A stretch of 10,211 nucleotides of DNA from Deltaproteobacteria bacterium (GTDB taxonomy: Bacteria; Desulfobacterota; Binatia; UBA9968). Location: the NCBI GenBank assembly GCA_020027655.1, contig JAHKKJ010000073.1, forward strand, positions 1-10,211, written 5' to 3'. The notes beneath the pieces were generated by a model. The model did not search any database. It saw nothing but the letters and a program-made list of their open reading frames with translations, and was not told the DNA's origin. Made by a program: the position numbers and the translations under genes. Positions 1 to 5,806 of the stretch are shown here, piece by piece. The first letter of the stretch is position 1; each line of letters begins with the position of its first letter.

Positions 1-156
1 ATGTTTGGTTCCGGTGAGACCCATATCCTCGCGCAAGACTTCCAACAATGTTTTGTTGATCTCCGTGGCGACCTCTTTGGTTTCGCCGTTGACGCGAAGC
101 TGCAACAGGGTTTTGGTCAGCTTGCCGTCGGCTCCGTTTTTTTTGCTCTTTCTCAT
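1..156 (-). CDS. [2Fe-2S] small subunit of a molybdenum hydroxylase (CoxS/XdhC/HcrC-like), 3' end beyond window
   Basis: Only the first 52 codons are present; the gene runs out of the window at base 1. After a short basic N-terminal extension (MRKSKKNGADGKLTK), the protein shows the family opening: LQLRVNGE near residues 18-25, then a TLLEVLRED block near 37-44, then MGLTGTKH at 45-52. In this family the next residues are the GC of the first plant-ferredoxin-type [2Fe-2S] cluster, so the cysteine ligands lie just outside. Such subunits pass electrons from a molybdopterin subunit to FAD in aerobic CO dehydrogenases, xanthine dehydrogenases, isoquinoline oxidoreductases and 4-hydroxybenzoyl-CoA reductases; the fragment cannot tell these apart. 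The ATG at 156-154 is supported by an in-frame TAG four codons upstream; the ribosome-binding site is weak. A PaaK-like CoA ligase lies upstream on the same strand, 202 bp away, which weakly favours an aryl-CoA substrate. Confidence 0.88.
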   Translation of the reverse strand, partial: MRKSKKNGADGKLTKTLLQLRVNGETKEVATEINKTLLEVLREDMGLTGTKH

Positions 157-214
157 GCTCGTTCTAGACTAGTAGCTTCTTCGATAACGAATTCGGGATT
201 CCCTTATCGTCACA

Positions 215-274
215 CCCGCACAGGCGGGAAATCCAGAACCCCTACCAAATCTCCCCCTTGCTAAAGGGGGAGAT
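215..274. repeat. Two adjacent short palindromes (REP/NPT-like intergenic elements)
   Basis: Two hairpin-forming palindromes lie side by side between the [2Fe-2S] gene and the CoA ligase gene. The first has arms CCCGC (215-219) and GCGGG (224-228) around a 4-base loop. The second is a perfect 11-bp stem, ATCTCCCCCTT (249-259) against AAGGGGGAGAT (264-274), around the loop GCTA. It is followed by a further G-run at 280-285. This form (C-run, short loop, G-run, then another G-rich stretch) resembles dispersed intergenic palindromes found in many copies in bacterial genomes; copy number cannot be seen here. Transcribed leftward, the second stem is not followed by a T-run, so it is not a classic intrinsic terminator, though it could stabilise or attenuate the message leading into the [2Fe-2S] gene. 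Confidence 0.7.
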
Positions 275-315
275 AAAGAGGGGGTCAATGAACGCCGAAT
301 TAGCGAGGAGAGTGC

Positions 316-340
316 TTTGAACGTTTTGAACCATTTTGAA
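316..340. repeat. Three TTTGAA motifs at 9-10 bp spacing
   Basis: TTTGAA occurs at 316-321, 325-330 and 335-340, with starts 9 and 10 bp apart, so the copies sit on about one face of the helix. The array lies just past the 3' end of the CoA ligase gene and about 160 bp upstream of the [2Fe-2S] subunit start. It could be a small degenerate tandem repeat or a phased protein-binding array; the sequence alone does not decide. Confidence 0.5.
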
Positions 341-358
341 GTGCTTTTCAGTAGCCTG

Positions 359-1633
359 TTAAAGCTTGAAAAACCTTTTAGCCTTCAGCTCGAACCTCGG
401 CAAGGTTCCCGGCGCCACCAGTTCAACCTGAGGGCGAAGGCCGATGCGTTCGCGCATGTGTTGGCTCACTTGTTCGGCCAGCACTCCAGTGGAGCTCTGG
501 TCGGAGCAAGGTTCTAGAACGATCCTGATTTCCTTCATCGATTCTTTTTCAAAAACTTCCACGCGAAACTCTTCGATCTCAGGAAATTCCCGCATGACGT
601 TTTCAATGGCGCTGGGAAATACGTTGACGCCACGGACAATAACCATATCATCCACCCGCCCCAACACGCCACCTTGCAAAAGCAAAAATGGCCTGCCGCA
701 TGGACACGGCTGGTAGCTCGGTTGAACCAGATCGCCGGTTCTATAACGAATGACGGGACTGCCGATCCTGCCGAGATTAGTGATAACCAATTCACCTTGT
801 TCTCCTTCACCGACGGGCGCGCCAACGTTGGGGTCCAGAACCTCAGCAATAAATTCACTTTCATTAACGTGGATGGCTGCTGATTGGGATTGGCACTGGA
901 AACCGAAAGCCCCTACTTCGGTCGCGCCTGCATGATCATAGCACTTCGCGCCCCAGGACTCTTCAATCATCCTTTTGGTGCTCGGAATACTCGCCCCGGG
1001 TTCGCCCGCATGGATGGTGATTTTTATGGCGGACTCTTTGGCGAGATCCTTGCCGGCTTTTCGCGCCTCCGAAGCCATGTGCAGCGCGTACGTGGGCGTG
1101 CAGACGAGCACGGTGGCGCCGTAGTCGATTATGGTCTTAAGCCGCTGCGGAGTAGACTGACCGCCACCGGAAACGGCCATGGCGCCAAGCTTCCGCGCTC
1201 CCTCCCAGCCGGCCCAGAAGCCGATAAAAGGGCCAAAAGAAAAAGCAAAGAAGACACGATCATCAGGCCGAACTCCGGCCGCGTCAAAGATTACCTTCCA
1301 GCAGTCCGCCCACCATTCCCAGGATTTTTCAGTGTCGAGCCAGTACATCGGCTTTCCGGTCGTGCCCGAGGTCTGATGAATTCGAATGTAGCGTTCCCGT
1401 GGGAACGTCAAGTCGGTACCAAAGGGAGGATAAAGCGCTTGATTCTCGACTAGCTCGCTCTTGGTCGTAAAAGGCAGACTCTTTAGCAGTTCCTTAGAGG
1501 CGATATCGGAAAATTTATTTGCCGAAAACTTCTTTCGGTAAAACTCGTTCGCCGGCAAAACTGCTTGAAGCATCTCACCCAGTCGTTTTAGCTGCGACTG
1601 CTCCAGCTCCTTGCGGCTGTTTTGTGTATTCAT
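359..1633 (-). CDS. Phenylacetate-CoA ligase-like, AMP-forming acyl-CoA ligase (PaaK family)
   Basis: A 424-residue adenylate-forming enzyme, close to the usual length of about 430 for phenylacetate-CoA ligases. Visible motifs in order: the phosphate-binding loop HQTSGTTGKP (86-95), the A5-type motif YDHAGATEVG (232-241), YRTGD with the ribose-binding Asp (297-301), a CPCGRP knuckle (310-315), the hinge region GRVDDMVIVRGVNVFPSAIE (325-344), and a C-terminal GTLPRFELKAKR (409-420) in which K417 is the likely adenylation lysine. Family knowledge: the enzyme activates an aromatic or other carboxylic acid with ATP to the acyl-AMP and then the CoA thioester, in the cytoplasm. The exact acid cannot be read from sequence, so no gene symbol is given. 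The start ATG at 1633-1631 yields the expected N-terminus; only a weak purine stretch precedes it. The gene downstream on the same strand encodes a molybdenum-hydroxylase [2Fe-2S] subunit, compatible with an aryl-CoA pathway. Confidence 0.92.
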   Translation of the reverse strand: MNTQNSRKELEQSQLKRLGEMLQAVLPANEFYRKKFSANKFSDIASKELLKSLPFTTKSELVENQALYPPFGTDLTFPRERYIRIHQTSGTTGKPMYWLDTEKSWEWWADCWKVIFDAAGVRPDDRVFFAFSFGPFIGFWAGWEGARKLGAMAVSGGGQSTPQRLKTIIDYGATVLVCTPTYALHMASEARKAGKDLAKESAIKITIHAGEPGASIPSTKRMIEESWGAKCYDHAGATEVGAFGFQCQSQSAAIHVNESEFIAEVLDPNVGAPVGEGEQGELVITNLGRIGSPVIRYRTGDLVQPSYQPCPCGRPFLLLQGGVLGRVDDMVIVRGVNVFPSAIENVMREFPEIEEFRVEVFEKESMKEIRIVLEPCSDQSSTGVLAEQVSQHMRERIGLRPQVELVAPGTLPRFELKAKRFFKL

Positions 1634-1790
1634 AAGGTCCGTTAGCGCTCGATCAAACTGAGTTTATGGCGTGGAGAATGAGGAGCGAAAATGAAACTTA
1701 GAAGGTGAAGCGCAATGTGCCAGTCCGCATTCAGGATAAGGCCAACACTGAAACAGCCTCGAGCATCCCGGCCGCGCGCAATTGATCCAC

Positions 1791-1807
1791 TGGCGTTCTC
1801 GACGCCA
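1791..1807 (-). terminator. Small GC-rich hairpin just after the GFA gene
   Basis: Arms TGGCGT (1791-1796) and ACGCCA (1802-1807) form a 6-bp stem with a 5-base loop, starting 17 nt past the stop of the leftward GFA-family gene. No T-run follows in the direction of transcription, so it is at best a weak or Rho-assisted terminator or a 3'-end stabiliser. Confidence 0.3.
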
Positions 1808-1824
1808 ACTCAACTGGGTGTTAC

Positions 1825-2229
1825 TCAATCTGTACACGGCAAATCAGATTCATTGATCTCCGCCCAGCTCACCCGGCTGCTCCAGTGGCCGTGCGCCGAT
1901 GGTTTTCCCGGCGGCACATCATCGAGCGTGCCGGCGGGAACAATCACACGCTGGCCGTCGCGCGAGGCGTGCGGAATCGGGCAATTGCAGTTGGCGCAGA
2001 TCTGCCGCGCGAAGCTTTTCGCCTCCGGGAGGTCGAAACGTTTGATCAGATCCTCACCCTGGGTCCAGCGAAACTGAGCGATGGGCACGGCGATGTTCGT
2101 GGAGCGCACTCCACCTGTGGCTTTGCGGCAACGCGAGCAGTAGCAATGCCCAAACCTAGTGAACGGCGTGCTCACCTCGTAGCGCACCGACTTGCATAGA
2201 CAGCTTCCTCGAACGGTTTGTTCGGCCAT
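1825..2229 (-). CDS. GFA-domain zinc-binding protein (formaldehyde-activating-enzyme-like fold)
   Basis: A 134-residue protein starting MAEQTVRGSCLC. The zinc-binding cysteine sets of the GFA fold are all present: CLC at 10-12 within GSCLCKSVRYE, the triad C29, C31 and C34 in HCYCSRCRKATGG, and C78/C81/C83 in QICANCNCP. Length and layout match the stand-alone single-domain form. The family is named after glutathione-dependent formaldehyde-activating enzyme, but most members have no proven reaction and the original role is disputed, so only the fold is assigned. The start at 2229 is chosen because AGGGAGG (2234-2240) lies 4 nt upstream and the protein then begins at the conserved domain; the frame stays open to 2349 but the added 40 residues look unrelated. 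The response regulator gene upstream and the CoA ligase gene downstream share the strand, with gaps of 304 and 191 bp, so it probably has its own promoter. Confidence 0.87.
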   Translation of the reverse strand: MAEQTVRGSCLCKSVRYEVSTPFTRFGHCYCSRCRKATGGVRSTNIAVPIAQFRWTQGEDLIKRFDLPEAKSFARQICANCNCPIPHASRDGQRVIVPAGTLDDVPPGKPSAHGHWSSRVSWAEINESDLPCTD

Positions 2230-2533
2230 AGAACCTCCCTCGAAATGTACAGCAACAATAAAGCGGCCTGAGTCTATTGGCAATCCTCCAGGTAAAGAAA
2301 AGTGGACAGGGTGCTCTCTGATGGATAGGATAGCCGGACGGGAAATCAAAAAGTTTTTGCCGAGATTGAACCGAATAGGAAGGTCGAGAACTCGCCGGAC
2401 CTCCGATGGTTTAGCAGATCAAGGAATCGAGAGCCAACCGGGCTGGACGAAAACTAACCGTAAAGAACGTACAAAACTCAAAGAATATTCTGTAATGTTT
2501 CAACGGTTCCTGAAACTCTTGAGTAATGGCAAA
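2230..2533. other. Non-coding stretch between response regulator and GFA genes
   Basis: This 304-bp stretch is downstream of the response regulator and upstream of the GFA gene, both leftward. It holds the GFA ribosome-binding site (2234-2240) and a small hairpin at 2497-2516. A rightward open frame crosses it (2192-2563), but its translation is rich in Arg, Lys and Ser, has no recognisable domain, and overlaps the starts or ends of both real genes, so it is not called. A promoter for the GFA gene is expected here, but no convincing -35/-10 pair was seen. Confidence 0.6.
2497..2516 (-). terminator. Short hairpin after the response regulator gene
   Basis: Inverted arms GTTTCA (2497-2502) and TGAAAC (2511-2516) enclose an 8-base loop, starting 17 nt past the response regulator stop. 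The stem is short and no T-run follows on the leftward strand, so termination activity is doubtful. Confidence 0.25.
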
Positions 2534-3196
2534 TTAATTTGGATTCTTCTTCCGCATGTTTGATTTGGCCATCATCCATGCATCGATCATTTCTTGCTTA
2601 AAGCGCCATTGATTGCCTACTTTGAAGGCGGGGATTTTCTTCTCAGTGACCAGGCGATAAACAGTAAACTTGTTGACATTTAAGTAACGGGCTATTTGCT
2701 CCGGGGTTTGTAGCTCGCCAAATTTAGCCCCCCGGTCGGCCGCCGTCGGTTTCTCCGGTTCCGAAAATTCGGCTGCAAGACGAAGATCATGCTCCCGCTG
2801 TACGGTAAAGAACTCACAAGCTTGTTTAAGGATCATCTCAAGCTCAGGAATGTCCCAGGGTTTGGTGACGTATTTGTAAATCGCAGCTGAGTTGACCGCA
2901 TCGATAGCCACATCGAAGTCGGAATACGCCGTAGTGAGAATACGAATCGCTTCCGGATGTAATCGGCGGGCTCGCTGTAGAAATTCGACTCCCTTTTCGC
3001 CGGGCATCCTTTGGTCAGTCATCAGAAGCGCGATCTCGTCTCGATGTTCTTCCAGGAGACGATAGCCATCGGCGGCGTTGGCGGCGCTTAGAATATTAAA
3101 CTTGTCGCCGAAAGCTCGGGTAAAATATTTGAGTGACTTTTCCTCGTCGTCGACGTAAAGGATCGTACACTTCTGATAATTAGAAAGAGGTTCCAT
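2534..3196 (-). CDS. Response regulator: receiver domain fused to an excisionase-type (AlpA/MerR-like) HTH
   Basis: A 220-residue two-domain protein. Residues 11-128 are a complete CheY-like receiver: acidic pair D16-D17 (YVDDEE), phospho-acceptor D61 in LLMTDQRMPG, switch residue T89 in RILTTAY, and K112 in YVTKPW. The KPW ending and the DVAIDAVNSAAIYKYV segment are typical of NtrC/HupR/RpfG-class receivers. After a polar linker (about 130-160), residues 163-209 (QTPEQIARYLNVNKFTVYRLVTEKKIPAFKVG..WRF) are a textbook excisionase-family helix-turn-helix with its wing. Inference: phosphorylation by an unseen sensor kinase controls DNA binding. The start ATG is supported by GAGGAGAG just upstream, with 4 nt to the ATG. 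No kinase gene is in the window, so it is an orphan here. Excisionase-type HTH domains are an uncommon output for receivers. Targets are unknown; the gene itself or the divergent hydrolase are the nearest candidates. Confidence 0.93.
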   Translation of the reverse strand: MEPLSNYQKCTILYVDDEEKSLKYFTRAFGDKFNILSAANAADGYRLLEEHRDEIALLMTDQRMPGEKGVEFLQRARRLHPEAIRILTTAYSDFDVAIDAVNSAAIYKYVTKPWDIPELEMILKQACEFFTVQREHDLRLAAEFSEPEKPTAADRGAKFGELQTPEQIARYLNVNKFTVYRLVTEKKIPAFKVGNQWRFKQEMIDAWMMAKSNMRKKNPN

Positions 3197-3647
3197 CGTC
3201 TCTCCTCTGCAGCCCGGGGCCTTATTGGCTCCCGTGCGAATGCGGATAGCTCAACTATGTATCTGCACTGGATGTGTCCCAGCGGGCCTGCCTCATTCTA
3301 CCCTAACAAATCCTTAGCCCAAGTCTATACTCGTTTCAATCCCTGACGCGCCCGTTCATTTTCTGCGGTATCCAGAGATGCGAACAACATTTTTCCATAG
3401 ATCTAGCACACTTGACCAGTGGAATCGATCCCAGCCTTGAGTCAATGATAGCGCGCGCCACGATGGCTTGGCAAATCGAGCTTTCATTGGCCGTACCATT
3501 GACCGCCTCGGAGAATCGCCAGGACAAATGAATTTGCCGGGGCAGACGAAGCACGCTATTGTAGAATATTCGTAATAGTGTGCCCTGGTCCGGTTGCCTG
3601 TCTCCATATCCGGTTTTGAGGCAAACGTTGGGTGTGATCGAGAACCT
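3197..3647. other. Divergent intergenic region between response regulator and alpha/beta hydrolase
   Basis: This 451-bp stretch separates two divergently transcribed genes and should contain both promoters. For the leftward response regulator, a possible -10 TAGAAT (complement of 3295-3300) lies 16 bp from a poor -35 TTGGGC (complement of 3317-3322); this is weak. Toward the hydrolase there is an imperfect AT-rich dyad at 3556-3578. Leftward open frames cover part of the region (3336-3980 and 3356-3694), but they run antisense into the conserved hydrolase, show no recognisable domain, and are judged shadows. No tRNA or other RNA gene was recognised. Confidence 0.55.
3556..3578. promoter_or_regulatory. 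Imperfect AT-rich dyad upstream of the hydrolase gene, possible operator
   Basis: Outer arms CTATT (3556-3560) and AATAG (3574-3578) flank a perfect inner palindrome GAATATTC (3564-3571), with the inner palindrome one base off centre. The element sits about 70 bp before the hydrolase start. It includes a -10-like TAGAAT (3562-3567), but no matching -35 at the right distance was found. Binding by a regulator is speculation. Confidence 0.25.
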
Positions 3648-4544
3648 ATGGCGATAAACATCGAGCACAGGCGCGTGCAGGCCAACGGCATCACCTTCCA
3701 TGTGGCGATCGCGGGACCAAGCGATGCGCCGCCGGTCTTCTGCCTGCACGGATTTCCCGAAGGATGGATGAGTTGGCGGCCGGCAATGGAAGCGTTGAGA
3801 GACGCTCGCCTCTACGCGCCGGACCTTCGCGGCTATGGTGAAACGGCGCGTCCGAGAGACGGCTACGACGTCTTCACGCTCACCGACGACATTAGGGCAC
3901 TGATCCAGGCCCTCGGTATCGATAAGCCCGTCCTGGTCTCCCATGACTGGGGTGGCGCTTTGGGATGGATCTTTGCACACCGATACTCAAATCTCATCCG
4001 CAAACTTGTCGTCATTAATTGCCCGCATCCGAAGACGCTTGTGCGGGCGGTCCTCCACTTCGAGGATTTTCAGACCATCCGCATCCCGTGGGTTCCCGTC
4101 TTCGAGATACCGTGGGTTCCTGAATTCTTTCTGACCACGGCACTGGGCAGGTGGGGGTTGAAACTATCCTTCACCTTGAGAGAGGGAGAAAAGGGCACCA
4201 TGAATGTGGCGCTGGTAGAAGAGCTGGTTTCGCGTTTCCAGAAACCCGAGGATATGCGCGGGCCCATCAACTACTACCGCGAGATGGTGTGCACACAGCT
4301 GGTGCCGGCGAAGCGCGCACGACTCGAAGCGGTCTATAGTAACCCAATCACCGTTCCCGTTATCCTGGTGTGGGGCGCGAAGGACGGTGCACTATCCGCT
4401 CGAGTGGCGTTGAACAGCGGCCTCGACGCGGGTTGCTACGTGGAGTGCAGACCCCTTCCGGGAGTTGGTCATTTTGTCAGCCTGGAGGCTTCCGGCAAGC
4501 TGGCGGTGGAAATCAGGCGTCTCCTCAATCCCAATACCGAATAG
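3648..4544 (+). CDS. Alpha/beta hydrolase with aspartate nucleophile, epoxide hydrolase-like
   Basis: A 298-residue alpha/beta hydrolase. The oxyanion motif HGFPE (34-38) has the HGxP form typical of epoxide hydrolases. The nucleophile elbow is SHDWGG (98-103), making D100 the nucleophile, and the strand-6 loop reads DLRGYGETARP (59-69). D246 (WGAKDGAL) and H275 (GVGHFV) complete the triad. The cap has INYYREM (207-213), where Y209/Y210 match the place of a ring-opening tyrosine. DWGG rather than the DRGxR typical of fluoroacetate dehalogenases favours hydrolysis of an epoxide to a diol over dehalogenation; the substrate is unknown. The start at 3648 (MAINIEHRRVQANGITFHV) fits the family; the frame is open 18 codons further upstream without support, and the ribosome-binding site is weak. 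Cap residues 146-161 contain two IPWVP units eight residues apart. A secreted binding protein gene follows 135 bp downstream on the same strand. Confidence 0.9.
   Translation: MAINIEHRRVQANGITFHVAIAGPSDAPPVFCLHGFPEGWMSWRPAMEALRDARLYAPDLRGYGETARPRDGYDVFTLTDDIRALIQALGIDKPVLVSHDWGGALGWIFAHRYSNLIRKLVVINCPHPKTLVRAVLHFEDFQTIRIPWVPVFEIPWVPEFFLTTALGRWGLKLSFTLREGEKGTMNVALVEELVSRFQKPEDMRGPINYYREMVCTQLVPAKRARLEAVYSNPITVPVILVWGAKDGALSARVALNSGLDAGCYVECRPLPGVGHFVSLEASGKLAVEIRRLLNPNTE
4083..4130 (+). repeat. 24-bp (8-residue) internal repeat in the hydrolase cap
   Basis: Two units of 24 bp, 4083-4106 and 4107-4130, start with 15-base stretches that match at 13 positions. They encode IPWVPVFE and IPWVPEFF. 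The second unit matches the place where related hydrolases have a PWLPE-like cap motif, so the first looks like a local in-frame duplication or a chance resemblance. Confidence 0.5.
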
Positions 4545-4667
4545 CCCCAAGATCGGCCGGGATTCCGCATGATCACACGGTTTATGGATCTCATCTTGAT
4601 GGCGGTGGACCGTTATAGTGACGGTTGGACGGCGTTGCGATTTGCAGTAGAACCGAATCGGACGCAC

Positions 4668-4675
4668 GAGGAGGG
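4668..4675 (+). promoter_or_regulatory. Ribosome-binding site that fixes the start of the binding-protein gene
   Basis: GAGGAGGG lies 4 nt before the ATG at 4680. It decides for this start over an in-frame ATG at 4569, because only the 4680 start places the signal peptide at the N-terminus. Confidence 0.75.
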
Positions 4676-4679
4676 TCCC

Positions 4680-5666
4680 ATGATTGTCTATTTTCGAATT
4701 GCGGTCGCGCTTCTGCTTTGTTGTGTTGTGCCGTCTTCGGTGATCGCCCAGGAGAAACCCAAGATCTTTCTTGGGGCATCGAGCAAGACTCTTGGATACA
4801 GCCCACTCTGGGTCGGTGCGAGAAAGGGTTTCTTTGAGCAGCAAGGTTTAGATGTGCAGTTGGTGCTGCTGCGCGGGATGCCGATGACCGTTCAGGCTCT
4901 TTCCGCAGGGTCTTTGCATATCGGCTCTGGAGGCGCTGAACCCTATATCGATGCATCGGAGCGGGGCTTGGATTTCATCCTCACCGGCGGCGTCATCAAC
5001 GGCACGGCGCAATTCATCATCGCAGCGAAAAATATCAAGACTTATGAAGACCTGCGCGGGGCCACCTTTGGCACGGCGTCATTGACCGGCGGTACGATTA
5101 CGGTGCTGCGCGAGGCGCTGAAGTTGAAAGGATTAGAATACCCGCGCGATTATAAACTGTTGATCATCGCTGGTGGCTCGGCAACCAACCTCGCGGCGTT
5201 GCAGTCGGGCCAAATCAGTGCGACAACCGTCGCTGTGCCGTTGAATTATGCCGCAGAAGAAGCCGGTTTCAATGTCATCGGCAAGCTTTCGGATGGTGTT
5301 CCCTATTTTCAAACCAACGTCATCGCGACGCGAAGAAGCTGGGCGGAAAAGAACCGCCCCGTGATGGTGCGTTTCATGCGAGCGATGGTGGAGTCGCTGC
5401 GCTGGCTGCATGAAAACAGAGAAGCTGCCATCGACTTTTTGGCCAAAGAGATGCAACTCAAGCCGGTTCACGCCCGCAAGGGTTGGGAGTTTTATACGCA
5501 GAATCGCTTCTGGCCGCCCGACGGCGAAGTCACGATAGAAGGGCTCAAATATAATATCCGTATTTACGCCGAGCAAACGGGTGCGAAAGGGCCGCTACCT
5601 GAGCCCGGTAAATACGTTGACCAAAGCTATCTGCACGAAGCGTTGAAACAGCTCGAAAAGCGATGA
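4680..5666 (+). CDS. Periplasmic substrate-binding protein, NMT1/SsuA/TauA type, of an ABC importer
   Basis: A 328-residue secreted protein. Residues 1-24 are a Sec signal peptide: a short start with R6, a hydrophobic core (IAVALLLCCVV), and a likely cleavage near VIA-Q (23/24). The mature part follows the NMT1/THI5-like fold: SKTLGYSPLWVGARKGFFEQQGLDVQLV (35-62) is the typical first lobe, with aromatic residues around the binding cleft. AGSLHIGSGGAEPYIDASERGLD (76-98), TYEDLRGATFG (121-131) and ALQSGQISATTVAVP (173-187) are the other conserved stretches. Such proteins capture small organic molecules (sulfonates, nitrate, pyrimidine precursors, aromatic acids) and hand them to a membrane permease. 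The ligand cannot be read from sequence. No permease or ATPase gene is adjacent: the upstream neighbour is an epoxide-hydrolase-like gene and the downstream neighbour is convergent. It is therefore an orphan in this window, which is common for this family in catabolically versatile soil bacteria. Confidence 0.9.
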   Translation: MIVYFRIAVALLLCCVVPSSVIAQEKPKIFLGASSKTLGYSPLWVGARKGFFEQQGLDVQLVLLRGMPMTVQALSAGSLHIGSGGAEPYIDASERGLDFILTGGVINGTAQFIIAAKNIKTYEDLRGATFGTASLTGGTITVLREALKLKGLEYPRDYKLLIIAGGSATNLAALQSGQISATTVAVPLNYAAEEAGFNVIGKLSDGVPYFQTNVIATRRSWAEKNRPVMVRFMRAMVESLRWLHENREAAIDFLAKEMQLKPVHARKGWEFYTQNRFWPPDGEVTIEGLKYNIRIYAEQTGAKGPLPEPGKYVDQSYLHEALKQLEKR

Positions 5667-5668
5667 GT

Positions 5669-5680
5669 GGTTAGCTAACC
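5669..5680. repeat. Perfect 12-bp palindrome after the binding-protein gene
   Basis: GGTTAGCTAACC is a perfect dyad starting 2 nt after the stop of the substrate-binding protein gene. With flanking AGT and ACT arms and a 2-base bulge it could form a small hairpin. No T-run follows, so as a terminator it is weak. It lies in the 140-bp gap between the convergent binding-protein and acetyltransferase genes. Confidence 0.4.
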
Positions 5681-5806
5681 CAACTGTGACACAGGACGCG
5701 ATACGAATAGCCAGTTATCATACGTCGGGAAATCGGAATCCGAGAATTTGAAGTTTGCCACCAGACTCGTTCGCTCCGACCAACCACCGATCAAATCTGT
5801 ATTTTG

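Noticed and set aside
1..264. Rightward 87-codon open frame at the left edge
   Set aside because: The opposite strand of the first 156 bases encodes a recognisable [2Fe-2S] subunit N-terminus, and the rest runs through palindromic repeats.
884..1453. Rightward 189-codon open frame inside the CoA ligase gene
   Set aside because: It is fully antisense to a ligase gene with every family motif, and its translation shows no recognisable domain.
2290..2330. AAAAGTGGACAGGG, reminiscent of some insertion-sequence termini
   Set aside because: No matching inverted end, target duplication or transposase fragment was found nearby.
2192..2563. Rightward 123-codon open frame between the GFA and response regulator genes
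   Set aside because: It overlaps both genes antisense, has no ribosome-binding site that stands out, and the translation shows no recognisable domain.
3331..3350. TTTCAATCC stretch resembling a tRNA T-arm
   Set aside because: No acceptor stem, anticodon arm or D-arm could be placed around it.
3336..3980. Leftward 214-codon open frame upstream of and antisense to the hydrolase gene
   Set aside because: Over half is antisense to conserved hydrolase sequence including the nucleophile elbow; the rest matches nothing recognisable.
4596..4619. TTGATG and TATAGT as a promoter for the binding-protein gene
   Set aside because: The spacer is only 12 bp, too short for a sigma-70 promoter.
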